From assembly GCA_045862995.1 (NCBI GenBank), contig BTVX01000004.1, positions 98,305 to 162,304 of the forward strand: a DNA stretch of 64,000 nucleotides, written 5' to 3'. The position numbers were made by a program, and so were the translations under genes. Positions 23,003 through 29,864 of the stretch are shown here, one piece after another (the stretch's first letter is position 1; every line of letters starts with the position of its first letter). The notes beneath the pieces were generated by a model that worked only from the letters and a program-made list of their open reading frames with translations, was not told where the DNA came from and ran no database searches. This DNA is from UBA2387 sp019454665 (GTDB lineage Bacteria > Armatimonadota > Fimbriimonadia > Fimbriimonadales > Fimbriimonadaceae).

Positions 23003-24577
23003 TCAGACCCCGACGCGCACGATCCGTCCTTCGAGGGTGCGGTTCGTGGGCTTGTTGGCTTTGAGGTAGTCCAGCAGAGCGTCTAGATCGAGCAACCCGG
23101 TGTCGAGCCGATAGCCCTTGGCGTTCTTCAGCACGTCGTGGAAGTCCCCGCCGCCAGCGGTGAAGCTGTTCGTGCAGATGCGGTACGTCGCGGCGGGTTC
23201 GACGGCTTTGCCCGAAACCGTGAGTTTGGTGATGCGGTCCCCGGCTGGGCGCTTGGCGTCGTATTCGATGCGGACGTTTTGGGAAACGTGGAGAAAAGCC
23301 CCCGAAAACTCGGGCGCGTTGGCCAAGCCGTGCTCCAGCGCGGCCTTGAGTTCCGCGCCGGAGAGGTCGAGCAGGGTGAGCGTGTTGCCGAACGGTTGGA
23401 CGGTGATCGCTTGGCCATAGGTGATCGGGCCGGCTTGGATGGAGGCGCGCACGCCGCCGGCGTTCATCGTGGCCAGCACGGCGCCCGCCTTCTCGGTGGC
23501 TGCGAGCATGGCGTCGGCGATGACGTTGCCCATGGGGTTCTCGCCCTGCGGGCCGTTGTCGCGCGGCAGTCCGGTTTCGGTGTGCCCGACCACCTCGTTC
23601 GCCTTGGCTTCGATGGGCTTCTTGAACGCTTGCGCCATAGCCGCCGCAACGGGGTCTTCGGGCACGTCCTTGTCCACCACGATGGGTTGGCCCTGCCAAC
23701 TCTTGACCCGTCCGGCTTCATCGAACGTGACGTGCAACAGACCCACGACGCGGCCCCAGTCGCCCGCCTGGACCACCAGCGTGCGGTGTCCGCCATCTCC
23801 TTCGACCAGCGTCGGGTAGGGCCCGCCCGGTGGCTGCAGCCCTTCGACGGCATCTCCCAGGAGCGTGTGCGAGTGTCCGCCGACCACGACGTCGAGTTCC
23901 GGGATGCGCTTGGCGATGGCCACGTCCTCGGCGTAGCCGATGTGGGTGAGCAGCACGATCTTGTTCACGCCCTGGGCTTCGAGTTCGCCGATCGAGCGGC
24001 GCACCGAGGCCACCTGGTCGAGGAACTTGACGTTCTCGCCGGGCGACGAGATGTTCTGGGTGTCGTTCGTCAGCAGTCCGATGACGCCGACCTTCTGCCC
24101 CCCGACCTCCAGTACGGTGTGCCTCTGGATGACTTTGGCCAACTCGGGTTCGCCGGACAGGTCGAGGTTGGAGGCCAGAACGGGGAACTTGGCCAGCCGC
24201 GCGAACCGCTCGAGGGGGGCCGGGCCCTTGTCGAACTCGTGGTTGCCCACGACCATGGCGTCGTAGCCGATGTAGTTCATGAACGCCAGATCGGCCAGCC
24301 CTTCGTACACGTTGAAGTAAAGCGTCCCCTGGAACGTGTCGCCTCCGTTGAGCAGGACGGAGTGGGCGTGCTCGTTGCGGAGCTTTCGGATGACCGTGGC
24401 CTGCCGGGCGTAGCCCCCGAACGACTGGTCGCGGCGGGCGACGGGCTCGATCCGCGCGTGCATGTCGTTGGTGTGGATGACGGTCAAGACGAAGTCCTCG
24501 GCGGCGCACAGGGCCGAGAGGGCCAGGGTCGAGAACGCGGCGAGCAACGCGCGGTGCGGTTTCACGAGGGGATGCAT
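23003..24577 (-). CDS. 5'-nucleotidase / UshA-type metallophosphatase, exported
   Basis: The protein has 524 residues from ATG 24577. The N-terminus HRALLAAFSTLALSALCAA is a signal peptide. The metallophosphatase domain has its dimetal motifs in order: HTNDMHARIEP, GGDTFQGT, GNHEFDKGPAP, LLTHIGYAED and VVGGHSHT. The C-terminal substrate domain begins about 330 (GNVIADAML) and has NAGGVRASI and the stacking region NSFTAGGGDFHDVL. The enzyme hydrolyses nucleotides to nucleosides outside the membrane. It is divergent from a nucleoside/H+ symporter across only 64 bases, so the two probably share control and act in sequence. Confidence 0.9.
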   Translation of the reverse strand: MHPLVKPHRALLAAFSTLALSALCAAEDFVLTVIHTNDMHARIEPVARRDQSFGGYARQATVIRKLRNEHAHSVLLNGGDTFQGTLYFNVYEGLADLAFMNYIGYDAMVVGNHEFDKGPAPLERFARLAKFPVLASNLDLSGEPELAKVIQRHTVLEVGGQKVGVIGLLTNDTQNISSPGENVKFLDQVASVRRSIGELEAQGVNKIVLLTHIGYAEDVAIAKRIPELDVVVGGHSHTLLGDAVEGLQPPGGPYPTLVEGDGGHRTLVVQAGDWGRVVGLLHVTFDEAGRVKSWQGQPIVVDKDVPEDPVAAAMAQAFKKPIEAKANEVVGHTETGLPRDNGPQGENPMGNVIADAMLAATEKAGAVLATMNAGGVRASIQAGPITYGQAITVQPFGNTLTLLDLSGAELKAALEHGLANAPEFSGAFLHVSQNVRIEYDAKRPAGDRITKLTVSGKAVEPAATYRICTNSFTAGGGDFHDVLKNAKGYRLDTGLLDLDALLDYLKANKPTNRTLEGRIVRVGV

Positions 24578-24641
24578 ACCCCACCCGCGTGATGGGTTCG
24601 TGAAGAACAGGTCCCGCCAGTCTGGTAACGTGGCACGTCGC

Positions 24642-25889
24642 ATGCGCCACCTCAAGCCTCGTCTGTTCGTGATGATGCTGCTGGAATACGCCGTGTGGGG
24701 CGCGTGGGCGGCGGTGGCGGGCAAGTACTTCACCGATCCCCCTCCCATGGGATTGGGGTTCTCCGGCGCTTACAGCGGGGTGGTTTTCAGCCTGTTGCCG
24801 CTGGGCGCGATCGTCTCGCCGCTTCTGTTCGGGCAACTCGCCGACCGTATCGTCAACGCCGAAAGGCTCCAGGCGGGTTTGTGTCTGGTGGGCGCAGGCT
24901 TCCTGTTCGCGCTCGGCGAGGCTCGGGATGGCGCCCAGGTGTTCTGGCTGATGCTGGGCTACTCGTTCCTCTTCGCCCCGACCGTCACGCTCACGAACGC
25001 CATCGCCTTCGCCCACCTGAAGGATCCCGCGAGGGAGTTTGGCGCGGTTCGCGTGGGCGGGACGTTCGGGTGGTTCTTGGCGTTGGCTGCGTTGGCGGGC
25101 TGGCGCGTAGCGGCTGGTGGGCCGGTGCCGGGCGACCTGTTCCACTTGGCGGGCGTGTTCTGCTTGGCGTTGGCTCTGTTCTCGCTTGCCCTGCCTCCCA
25201 CGCCGCCCACCCGTTCGGCGCGCGGAGCGTTGGCGTTCCTCGAAGCGGCCCAGCTTTTCCGAGACCGCAACTTCCTTCTCTTCTTCGTCTTGTGCCTGGT
25301 GCTGGGCGCGCAACTCGATTTCTACTACATCTTCGGAAGCGCGTTCCTGGGTGCGCCGCGCGAGTTGGGCGGGGTGGGGGTGTCTCCCGGCGACCTGCCG
25401 CTGCTGATGATGGTGCCCCCGATCTCGGAACTGTTCGTCATGGGCGCGTTGGGCTGGATGCTGCCCAAGCTGGGCATCAAGCGGGCCTTGGTCGTGGGGT
25501 TCGCCGCGTGGATCATCCGTTTCGGGTGCTTTGCCTCGGGCAACACCATGGCGGCGGCCGTGGTCGGCCTGGCCGTTCACGGGGTGTGTTTCACGTTCGT
25601 GTTCGCCGTGGCCTCGCTCTATGTGAACGCGATCGCCCCACCCACGATCCGGGCGTCGGCGCAGGCGCTGGTGACCTTGTCGCTGGTGGGCATCGGCCGG
25701 TTCGTCGGGGCGTATCTGGCGGGCGGCGTTTCGACGGTCGTGGCGACGCCGCTGGACCCGCCGGTGCGGGTGGGCGGCGTCGAAATCGCCCAACGCCTGG
25801 ATTGGGCCCTGTTGTTCGCCGTCCCCGCCGGCGTGACGGTCTTGGCGACGGCGGTGCTGCTCGTGTGGTTCCGCGAACCCAAGACCTAG
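24642..25889 (+). CDS. Nucleoside:H+ symporter family MFS transporter
   Basis: The protein has 415 residues from ATG 24642 with about twelve membrane helices. The start RLFVMMLLEYAVWGAWAAVA, then the helix-2 region LPLGAIVSPLLFGQLADRIV, are diagnostic for the NHS family (NupG/XapB-like), as is the NAIAFAHLKDP loop. It imports nucleosides driven by protons. It is divergent from the secreted 5'-nucleotidase; together with the nucleoside hydrolase at 16 kb they form a plausible route from extracellular nucleotide to base and ribose. TAACGT lies 11 bases upstream of the ATG and there is no clear ribosome-binding site. Confidence 0.85.
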   Translation: MRHLKPRLFVMMLLEYAVWGAWAAVAGKYFTDPPPMGLGFSGAYSGVVFSLLPLGAIVSPLLFGQLADRIVNAERLQAGLCLVGAGFLFALGEARDGAQVFWLMLGYSFLFAPTVTLTNAIAFAHLKDPAREFGAVRVGGTFGWFLALAALAGWRVAAGGPVPGDLFHLAGVFCLALALFSLALPPTPPTRSARGALAFLEAAQLFRDRNFLLFFVLCLVLGAQLDFYYIFGSAFLGAPRELGGVGVSPGDLPLLMMVPPISELFVMGALGWMLPKLGIKRALVVGFAAWIIRFGCFASGNTMAAAVVGLAVHGVCFTFVFAVASLYVNAIAPPTIRASAQALVTLSLVGIGRFVGAYLAGGVSTVVATPLDPPVRVGGVEIAQRLDWALLFAVPAGVTVLATAVLLVWFREPKT

Positions 25890-25920
25890 CTCTCGGCGGT
25901 CGATTGCGTGGGTTGGTGCC

Positions 25921-25926
25921 TATAAT
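25921..25926 (+). promoter_or_regulatory. Perfect -10 TATAAT six bases before the DUF433 ATG
   Basis: TATAAT at 25921-25926 is followed by GGACGC and then ATG 25933, so the expected transcription start is the A of the start codon. The -35 region is weak. It is the clearest leaderless arrangement in the window. Confidence 0.65.
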
Positions 25927-25932
25927 GGACGC

Positions 25933-26142
25933 ATGAACCGCCGAATCCTGTGCGATGGCGCCGTGTCTTGCGATCCCGATGTGGTGAGCGGGACCCCGGT
26001 GTTTGCAGGGACGCGCGTGCCGGTCAAGACGCTCTTCGACTACCTTGCCGCGGGTTGTTCCGTGGATGCTTTCTTGGAAGTGTTCGACTGGGTCGGCCGC
26101 GATCAGGTCGAGAAGGTCCTGTCCAACCCCCAAACCGCTTGA
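25933..26142 (+). CDS. DUF433 protein (antitoxin-like), unpaired
   Basis: The protein has 69 residues. The DUF433 core is VVSGTPVFAGTRVPVKTLFD, then YLAAGCSVDAFLEVF, a helix-turn-helix-type fold. Many DUF433 proteins act as antitoxins for a DUF5615 PIN-like toxin encoded just downstream. Here no such gene follows: the next coding sequence, after 69 bases, is fliL. The protein is also slightly short at the C-terminus. It is either a solitary regulator or a remnant of a toxin-antitoxin pair. Confidence 0.75.
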   Translation: MNRRILCDGAVSCDPDVVSGTPVFAGTRVPVKTLFDYLAAGCSVDAFLEVFDWVGRDQVEKVLSNPQTA

Positions 26143-26211
26143 GAGTCTCCGCGAACCGTCAGAATCCCCGTGAGGATTCGGGGGCGGCGTGCTGATGATT
26201 CTAAGCGGAAG

Positions 26212-26763
26212 ATGTCGGAAACCGAAAAGAAGAAAGGCGGCAAACTGCCCATCATCGCGGCTCTGGTCCTCGTGCTCGGCGCGGGCGGCTACTTTGGCAT
26301 GAAGGGCGGCGGGGGGTCTGCGGCGGCCGAAGAGGAGCCGGAGATCAAGCTCGGCGAGAGCGCACCCATCGGCGAGTTCCTCGTGAACCTCTCGGACGGT
26401 CGGTCGTACCTGCGCGCCGCCGTGGCGCTCCAGTTCGACGATCAGACGGATACTAAGAAGATTGACCACGACATGCCGGTCATTCAGGACGCGATCCTCA
26501 TGGTCTTGTCGTCCAAATCGCTCGAGGACGTGCGCTCGCTCGACGGGAAGCGCAAGCTCAAGTGGGAGATCGCGGCCAACGTCAACCACAGCCTGCACGC
26601 CGCGCACCCCGACAAGAAGAAAAAGAAGAAGAAGAAGGACGAGGACGCCGAGGAGCCGGGTCTTCGCGAGCCTAAGGCCGCCAAGCCCGAGAACGAAGAG
26701 GGCTGGGACGCCGACGAAGGTCCCGTCCTCAAGGTCTACTTCACCAGTTTCGTCACCCAATAG
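26212..26763 (+). CDS. fliL: FliL-like flagellar basal-body protein with poly-lysine insert
   Basis: The protein has 183 residues from ATG 26212. A basic N-terminus (KKKGGK) is followed by one membrane helix (LPIIAALVLVLGAGGYFG). The periplasmic FliL domain runs from IGEFLVNLSDGRSYLRAAVA through PVIQDAILMVLSSKSLEDVR to the terminal VLKVYFTSFVTQ. An insert of about 40 residues, beginning with a run of nine lysines and then Asp/Glu-rich, interrupts the domain before its last strand and is unusual. FliL associates with stator units and modulates the motor. No other flagellar gene is in the window. Confidence 0.78.
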   Translation: MSETEKKKGGKLPIIAALVLVLGAGGYFGMKGGGGSAAAEEEPEIKLGESAPIGEFLVNLSDGRSYLRAAVALQFDDQTDTKKIDHDMPVIQDAILMVLSSKSLEDVRSLDGKRKLKWEIAANVNHSLHAAHPDKKKKKKKKDEDAEEPGLREPKAAKPENEEGWDADEGPVLKVYFTSFVTQ

Positions 26764-26776
26764 CCGCTGGATCGGC

Positions 26777-26782
26777 TATCTT
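26777..26782 (+). promoter_or_regulatory. -10-like TATCTT five bases before the flavodoxin-fold gene
   Basis: TATCTT ends five bases before ATG 26788, with no Shine-Dalgarno sequence between; same short-leader pattern as elsewhere. Confidence 0.4.
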
Positions 26783-26787
26783 GGGTC

Positions 26788-27306
26788 ATGCGGACGCTGG
26801 TCCAAGCGTTTCACCCCAAGTTGCGCGCGTCGCGCGTGTGCCGCCCATGGGCGGACGCGGCCGTCGAAGCGGGGTGCGTGGTCCGCGACCTGTACGCCCT
26901 CTATCCCGATGGGCGGGTTGATGTTCCCGCCGAACAGGCGCTCGCCGAGACCTTCGACCGTTTGGTCTTTCTTCACCCCCTGCACTGGTACGCCGCCCCG
27001 TGGCTGATGAAGCGCTGGATAGACGACGTTTTGCAGTTCGGCTGGGCCTATGGCGAGCGTTGCGCCCTCGAAGGAAAGGTGTGGTTGAACGTCGTTTCGG
27101 TAGGGGCGGTCGTCGAGGAGTACGGCCCCGAAGGCACCCGCCGATACACCGTGGGCGAGTTCCTGCGCCCGTACGAGCGGACGGCGGCGTTCTGCGGGAT
27201 GCGGTGGGAGGAGCCCGTCAAGTTCTATGGCGCGGGCGTTTGCGACGAGGATGCGATCCGCGCGAGCGTCGCCGAAGTGGTCCGGCGCATGGTCGGGGCC
27301 GCGTGA
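26788..27306 (+). CDS. Flavodoxin-fold NAD(P)H oxidoreductase (KefF/MdaB type)
   Basis: The protein has 172 residues. The fold is that of the flavodoxin-2 family: an N-terminal strand and loop (LVQAFHPKLRASRVCRP), DLYALYPDG, then the conserved active-site segment LVFLHPLHWYAAPWLMKRWI, followed by DDVLQFGWAYG. These enzymes bind FMN or FAD and reduce quinones or regulate potassium efflux as KefF does. No kef gene is adjacent. It is shorter than MdaB and close to KefF in length. It is cytoplasmic. Confidence 0.82.
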   Translation: MRTLVQAFHPKLRASRVCRPWADAAVEAGCVVRDLYALYPDGRVDVPAEQALAETFDRLVFLHPLHWYAAPWLMKRWIDDVLQFGWAYGERCALEGKVWLNVVSVGAVVEEYGPEGTRRYTVGEFLRPYERTAAFCGMRWEEPVKFYGAGVCDEDAIRASVAEVVRRMVGAA

Positions 27307-27338
27307 AAGAAATTGGGAGAGAAAATCGCCGTTTTGGA

Positions 27339-27368
27339 TTGACAAGGTCCCGATGCATCCCATAGACT
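27339..27368 (+). promoter_or_regulatory. Promoter of the sigH-like operon
   Basis: TTGACA (27339-27344), an 18-base spacer and TAGACT (27363-27368). It lies 77 bases upstream of the TTG start and is the only good promoter in the gap before the sigma-factor gene. Confidence 0.6.
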
Positions 27369-27444
27369 AGGTTCACGACGCCACTCTTCTGCACCCCAGA
27401 CGATTCCGGCTTCGCAACGTTGCGATAGGAGGATTCCCCGAACA

Positions 27445-28080
27445 TTGGCGGGACTAGGCGACAGCGCGCATCTGTGTAGCTACGACTATATGAAGGACGA
27501 GGAGGTCGTCTCACGCGCCAAGGCGGGCGACGCCACGGCGGCTGAATTCCTGATCGGCCGGTACCGATCCCTGGTCGAAAGCAAGGCCAAGGCGTACTTC
27601 CTGATGGGCGCGGACCGAGAGGACGTGATCCAGGAAGGCATGATCGGCCTGTTCAAAGCCATCCGCGATTTCCGCAGCGACCGGCTGAGCAAGTTCCGTC
27701 CCTTCGCCGAACTGTGCGTGACGCGCCAGATCATCACGGCCGTCAAGACCGCCACGCGCCAAAAGCACGTTCCGCTCAACGCCTACGTCTCGCTCAACCG
27801 GTCCATCACGGGCGAGCCCACCGACGGGTCGCTCATTGACCTGGTCCCCGACCAGTGCGTCGAGAACCCCGAGGCCGCCCTGATGGAGCAGAAGCTGCCC
27901 CAGAACCTGCACGAAGTGGTGAAGCACGTGCTGAGCGACCTGGAGAACCACGTCCTGCGCTGCTATATGGACGGCATGTCCTACCGCGAGATGAGCTTGG
28001 AACTCAACTGCCACACGAAGTCCATTGACAACGCGCTCCAGCGCGTCAAGCGCAAGATCGGCGCCTTGCTGAAAGACTGA
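27445..28080 (+). CDS. sigH: SigH-like RNA polymerase sigma-70 family factor
   Basis: The protein has 211 residues from TTG 27445, supported by AGGAGG at 27428-27433; ATG 27490 is an alternative without a ribosome-binding site. Region 2 reads LVESKAKAYFLMGADREDVI, then QEGMIGLFKAIRDF and ELCVTRQIITAVKTATRQKH, very close to the SigH (Spo0H) type of Firmicutes. Region 4 (LSDLENHVLRCYMDGMSYRE, then a helix-turn-helix) recognises the -35 element. In Firmicutes SigH controls transition-state and competence or sporulation genes; the role here is unknown. It heads an operon with a LuxR-type regulator and cdsA. Confidence 0.88.
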   Translation: MAGLGDSAHLCSYDYMKDEEVVSRAKAGDATAAEFLIGRYRSLVESKAKAYFLMGADREDVIQEGMIGLFKAIRDFRSDRLSKFRPFAELCVTRQIITAVKTATRQKHVPLNAYVSLNRSITGEPTDGSLIDLVPDQCVENPEAALMEQKLPQNLHEVVKHVLSDLENHVLRCYMDGMSYREMSLELNCHTKSIDNALQRVKRKIGALLKD

Positions 28081-28081
28081 G

Positions 28082-28636
28082 GTGCGGCCCTACTCGTCCG
28101 CCTCCACCGAAGTCGCTGTCGTTTGTCGCGACGCTCTCTATTCCGCCGCCGTGGCCAGCCTGTTGCGCGTGGCAGGCATCGCGGCCAGCCCCGTCCCCGC
28201 CGAGGAGTGGCCCGTCGCCGCCGCGTTGCTGGTGGTCGAGGAAGAACTCAGACTGGCCCCCGGAGGCGTGCCCGTGGTGCTGCTCGCCAAGAGCGCAACG
28301 CGCCGCAAGCCCGGCACCGAGGCCGTCGTCGCCCGGTCGTCGCCTCCCGAAAAGCTGATCCAGGCCGTGCGTTCGGCGATTCGGCCCATGGCTGTGGCCG
28401 AAAGCCGGGCGGTTTACGACCCGGCTTCGCGGCTCACCGATCGGCAGACCGACATCGCGGCGCTGATCCGGCGGGGGTATAAGAACAGCGAGATCGCCTC
28501 GGAACTCGGTCTGCAGGAACAGACCGTGAAAAACGTCGTCAGCAGGATGATGAAGCAGCGTGGTTTGCGGAACCGCGTGGAGTTGATCGTCTGGCTGGAT
28601 CGGCACGCCGGCGTCTCGGAGGGATGGACGGACTGA
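28082..28636 (+). CDS. LuxR-type DNA-binding regulator with degenerate receiver domain
   Basis: The protein has 184 residues from GTG 28082, one base after the sigH stop. Residues about 10-105 have the length and strand pattern of a receiver domain (VAVVCRDALYSAAVASLL, VPVVLLAKS, SSPPEKLIQAVRSAI) but no phospho-accepting aspartate is evident: LLVVEEELRL sits where D would be. Residues about 117-175 are a LuxR/NarL helix-turn-helix (LTDRQTDIAALIRRGYKNSE, then GLQEQTVKNVVSRM). It is likely to be phosphorylation-independent. The last 13 bases overlap cdsA. Confidence 0.8.
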   Translation: MRPYSSASTEVAVVCRDALYSAAVASLLRVAGIAASPVPAEEWPVAAALLVVEEELRLAPGGVPVVLLAKSATRRKPGTEAVVARSSPPEKLIQAVRSAIRPMAVAESRAVYDPASRLTDRQTDIAALIRRGYKNSEIASELGLQEQTVKNVVSRMMKQRGLRNRVELIVWLDRHAGVSEGWTD

Positions 28637-29442
28637 AGCAGCGCATCCGCACTCTGGCCTATCTGTTGCCCCCGGTCTTGCTGGCGTTGTTTCTCTCCAG
28701 CCCGTGGCCGCTGTTCGCGCTGTGCGTGGCTGTCGCGGCCGTCGGCGCGCGCGAACTGGGGCGCATGGTGGACGACAAGCCGGTCTGGGTGTTTTTGTGG
28801 GGTCTTCCGGCGTTCGCGTTGTTGGCCGGATGGCTGTTGGTGTCGGCGCGTTTTCCCCGGTGGGAGCTTCAGTGGTTTTTCGTCATCCAGCAGGTGCTGT
28901 TCGCGGTGGGCATCGCCGCGACCGCCGTCTGGGTGCGCAAGCGCCGCTCGGGGCACCTGCCGATCGGCTTGTGGCTCACCGCGCCTTTGGCGAGCGTGGT
29001 GGCGCTGCACGGAGTCAAGGTGCCCCACGATCCCGTTTGGTATCCCACGACGCCCGTTCTGATGGCGTGCGTGCCCATTTGGATCGGCGACGTGCTGGCC
29101 TATCTCGTGGGCAAGCGCATCGGCCGGCACAAGCTGGCGGCGACGATTTCGCCGAAGAAGACCTGGGAGGGCGCCTTCGCGAACTTGGTCGGTTGCCTCG
29201 CGGCGAGCTGGGCCATCGGTCAGGCCATCGGTTTCCCGACCGCGCCCTCGCTGTGGTGCGGCCTCGTGTGCGGCACGTTGGGGCAGGCGGGCGACTTGTT
29301 CGAGAGTTGGGTGAAGCGCACAGCCGGGCGCAAGGACAGCGGTTCGCTTTTGCCCGGTCATGGCGGCATCCTCGACCGCATTGACTCGGTGCTCGCCGCC
29401 GCCCCGACCATCGCCCTGATCCTCAACGCCTGGCTCGATTAG
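28624..29442 (+). CDS. cdsA: Phosphatidate cytidylyltransferase
   Basis: The protein has 272 residues with about seven membrane helices. The family signature is at the C-terminus: GQAGDLFESWVKRTAGRKDS, then GSLLPGHGGILDRIDSVLAA. The preceding SPKKTWEGAFANLVG is also diagnostic. The enzyme makes CDP-diacylglycerol from phosphatidate and CTP at the start of phospholipid synthesis. It overlaps the regulator gene by 13 bases, so it is translated from the sigH transcript. cdsA more usually sits with frr, uppS and dxr, so this neighbourhood is uncommon. It is convergent with the next small gene, overlapping by four bases. Confidence 0.92.
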   Translation: MDGLKQRIRTLAYLLPPVLLALFLSSPWPLFALCVAVAAVGARELGRMVDDKPVWVFLWGLPAFALLAGWLLVSARFPRWELQWFFVIQQVLFAVGIAATAVWVRKRRSGHLPIGLWLTAPLASVVALHGVKVPHDPVWYPTTPVLMACVPIWIGDVLAYLVGKRIGRHKLAATISPKKTWEGAFANLVGCLAASWAIGQAIGFPTAPSLWCGLVCGTLGQAGDLFESWVKRTAGRKDSGSLLPGHGGILDRIDSVLAAAPTIALILNAWLD

Positions 29443-29804
29443 CCGCTGTCTAGGTTCATGCGGTAGCGATCCAACATGTCCTGGACCCGTGCGAACGAGG
29501 ACGGATCCACCGCTTGCCACGACTTCAGGTCCAGGTTCGCGAGCAGGTCGCGAAGGGCCTCGCCGCGCACCATGACCTGCAGGTAGTGACGCTCCCCGTG
29601 CAGGTAGGGCCCGTAGAGCTTCGCGCCGGGAACCCGTTCCACCATCCAGCGGAGCAAGCTTTCCCGCCGCACGTGGGCCTTGACGATGCAGTGCGGTTGC
29701 CGACCATCGCCGCCGAAGGTGCCGTCGCTCATGAGGATTCCGAGGAGAACGCCGCGTTCCCAGTCGCTCAGTGTTGTTACACCGGGAGTTTTCATGTGGA
29801 ACAT
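29439..29804 (-). CDS. Small single-domain LAGLIDADG-like protein
   Basis: The protein has 121 residues from ATG 29804, which has AAGGG six bases upstream; ATG 29795 is the next choice. WERGVLLGILMSDGTFGGDG has the look of a LAGLIDADG helix followed by the first strand. ESLLRWMVERVPGAKLYGPY and ERHYLQVMVRGEALRDLLAN then match the later parts of one homing-endonuclease half. There is no host gene to be an intron or intein of, so it is a free-standing, possibly domesticated DNA-binding protein or nuclease. A single motif implies a homodimer. It is divergent from valS. Confidence 0.55.
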   Translation of the reverse strand: MFHMKTPGVTTLSDWERGVLLGILMSDGTFGGDGRQPHCIVKAHVRRESLLRWMVERVPGAKLYGPYLHGERHYLQVMVRGEALRDLLANLDLKSWQAVDPSSFARVQDMLDRYRMNLDSG

Positions 29805-29864
29805 TATGGGCCCTTCAGCGCCTCGCGGGTACCATTTGATCGTCTTTCGCGACAGGAAAGCACG

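Noticed and set aside
23718..25793. A 691-codon minus frame across the nucleotidase and the symporter
   Set aside because: Shadow of two well-supported genes on each strand; composition is typical of antisense frames.
26618..26650. AAG repeat tract as a microsatellite or indel artefact
   Set aside because: It is in frame within fliL, coding a lysine run between conserved FliL blocks; the frame is intact on both sides.
27000..27365. Plus-strand frame across the end of the flavodoxin-fold gene
   Set aside because: Out-of-frame reading of that gene; no start signal and no domain.
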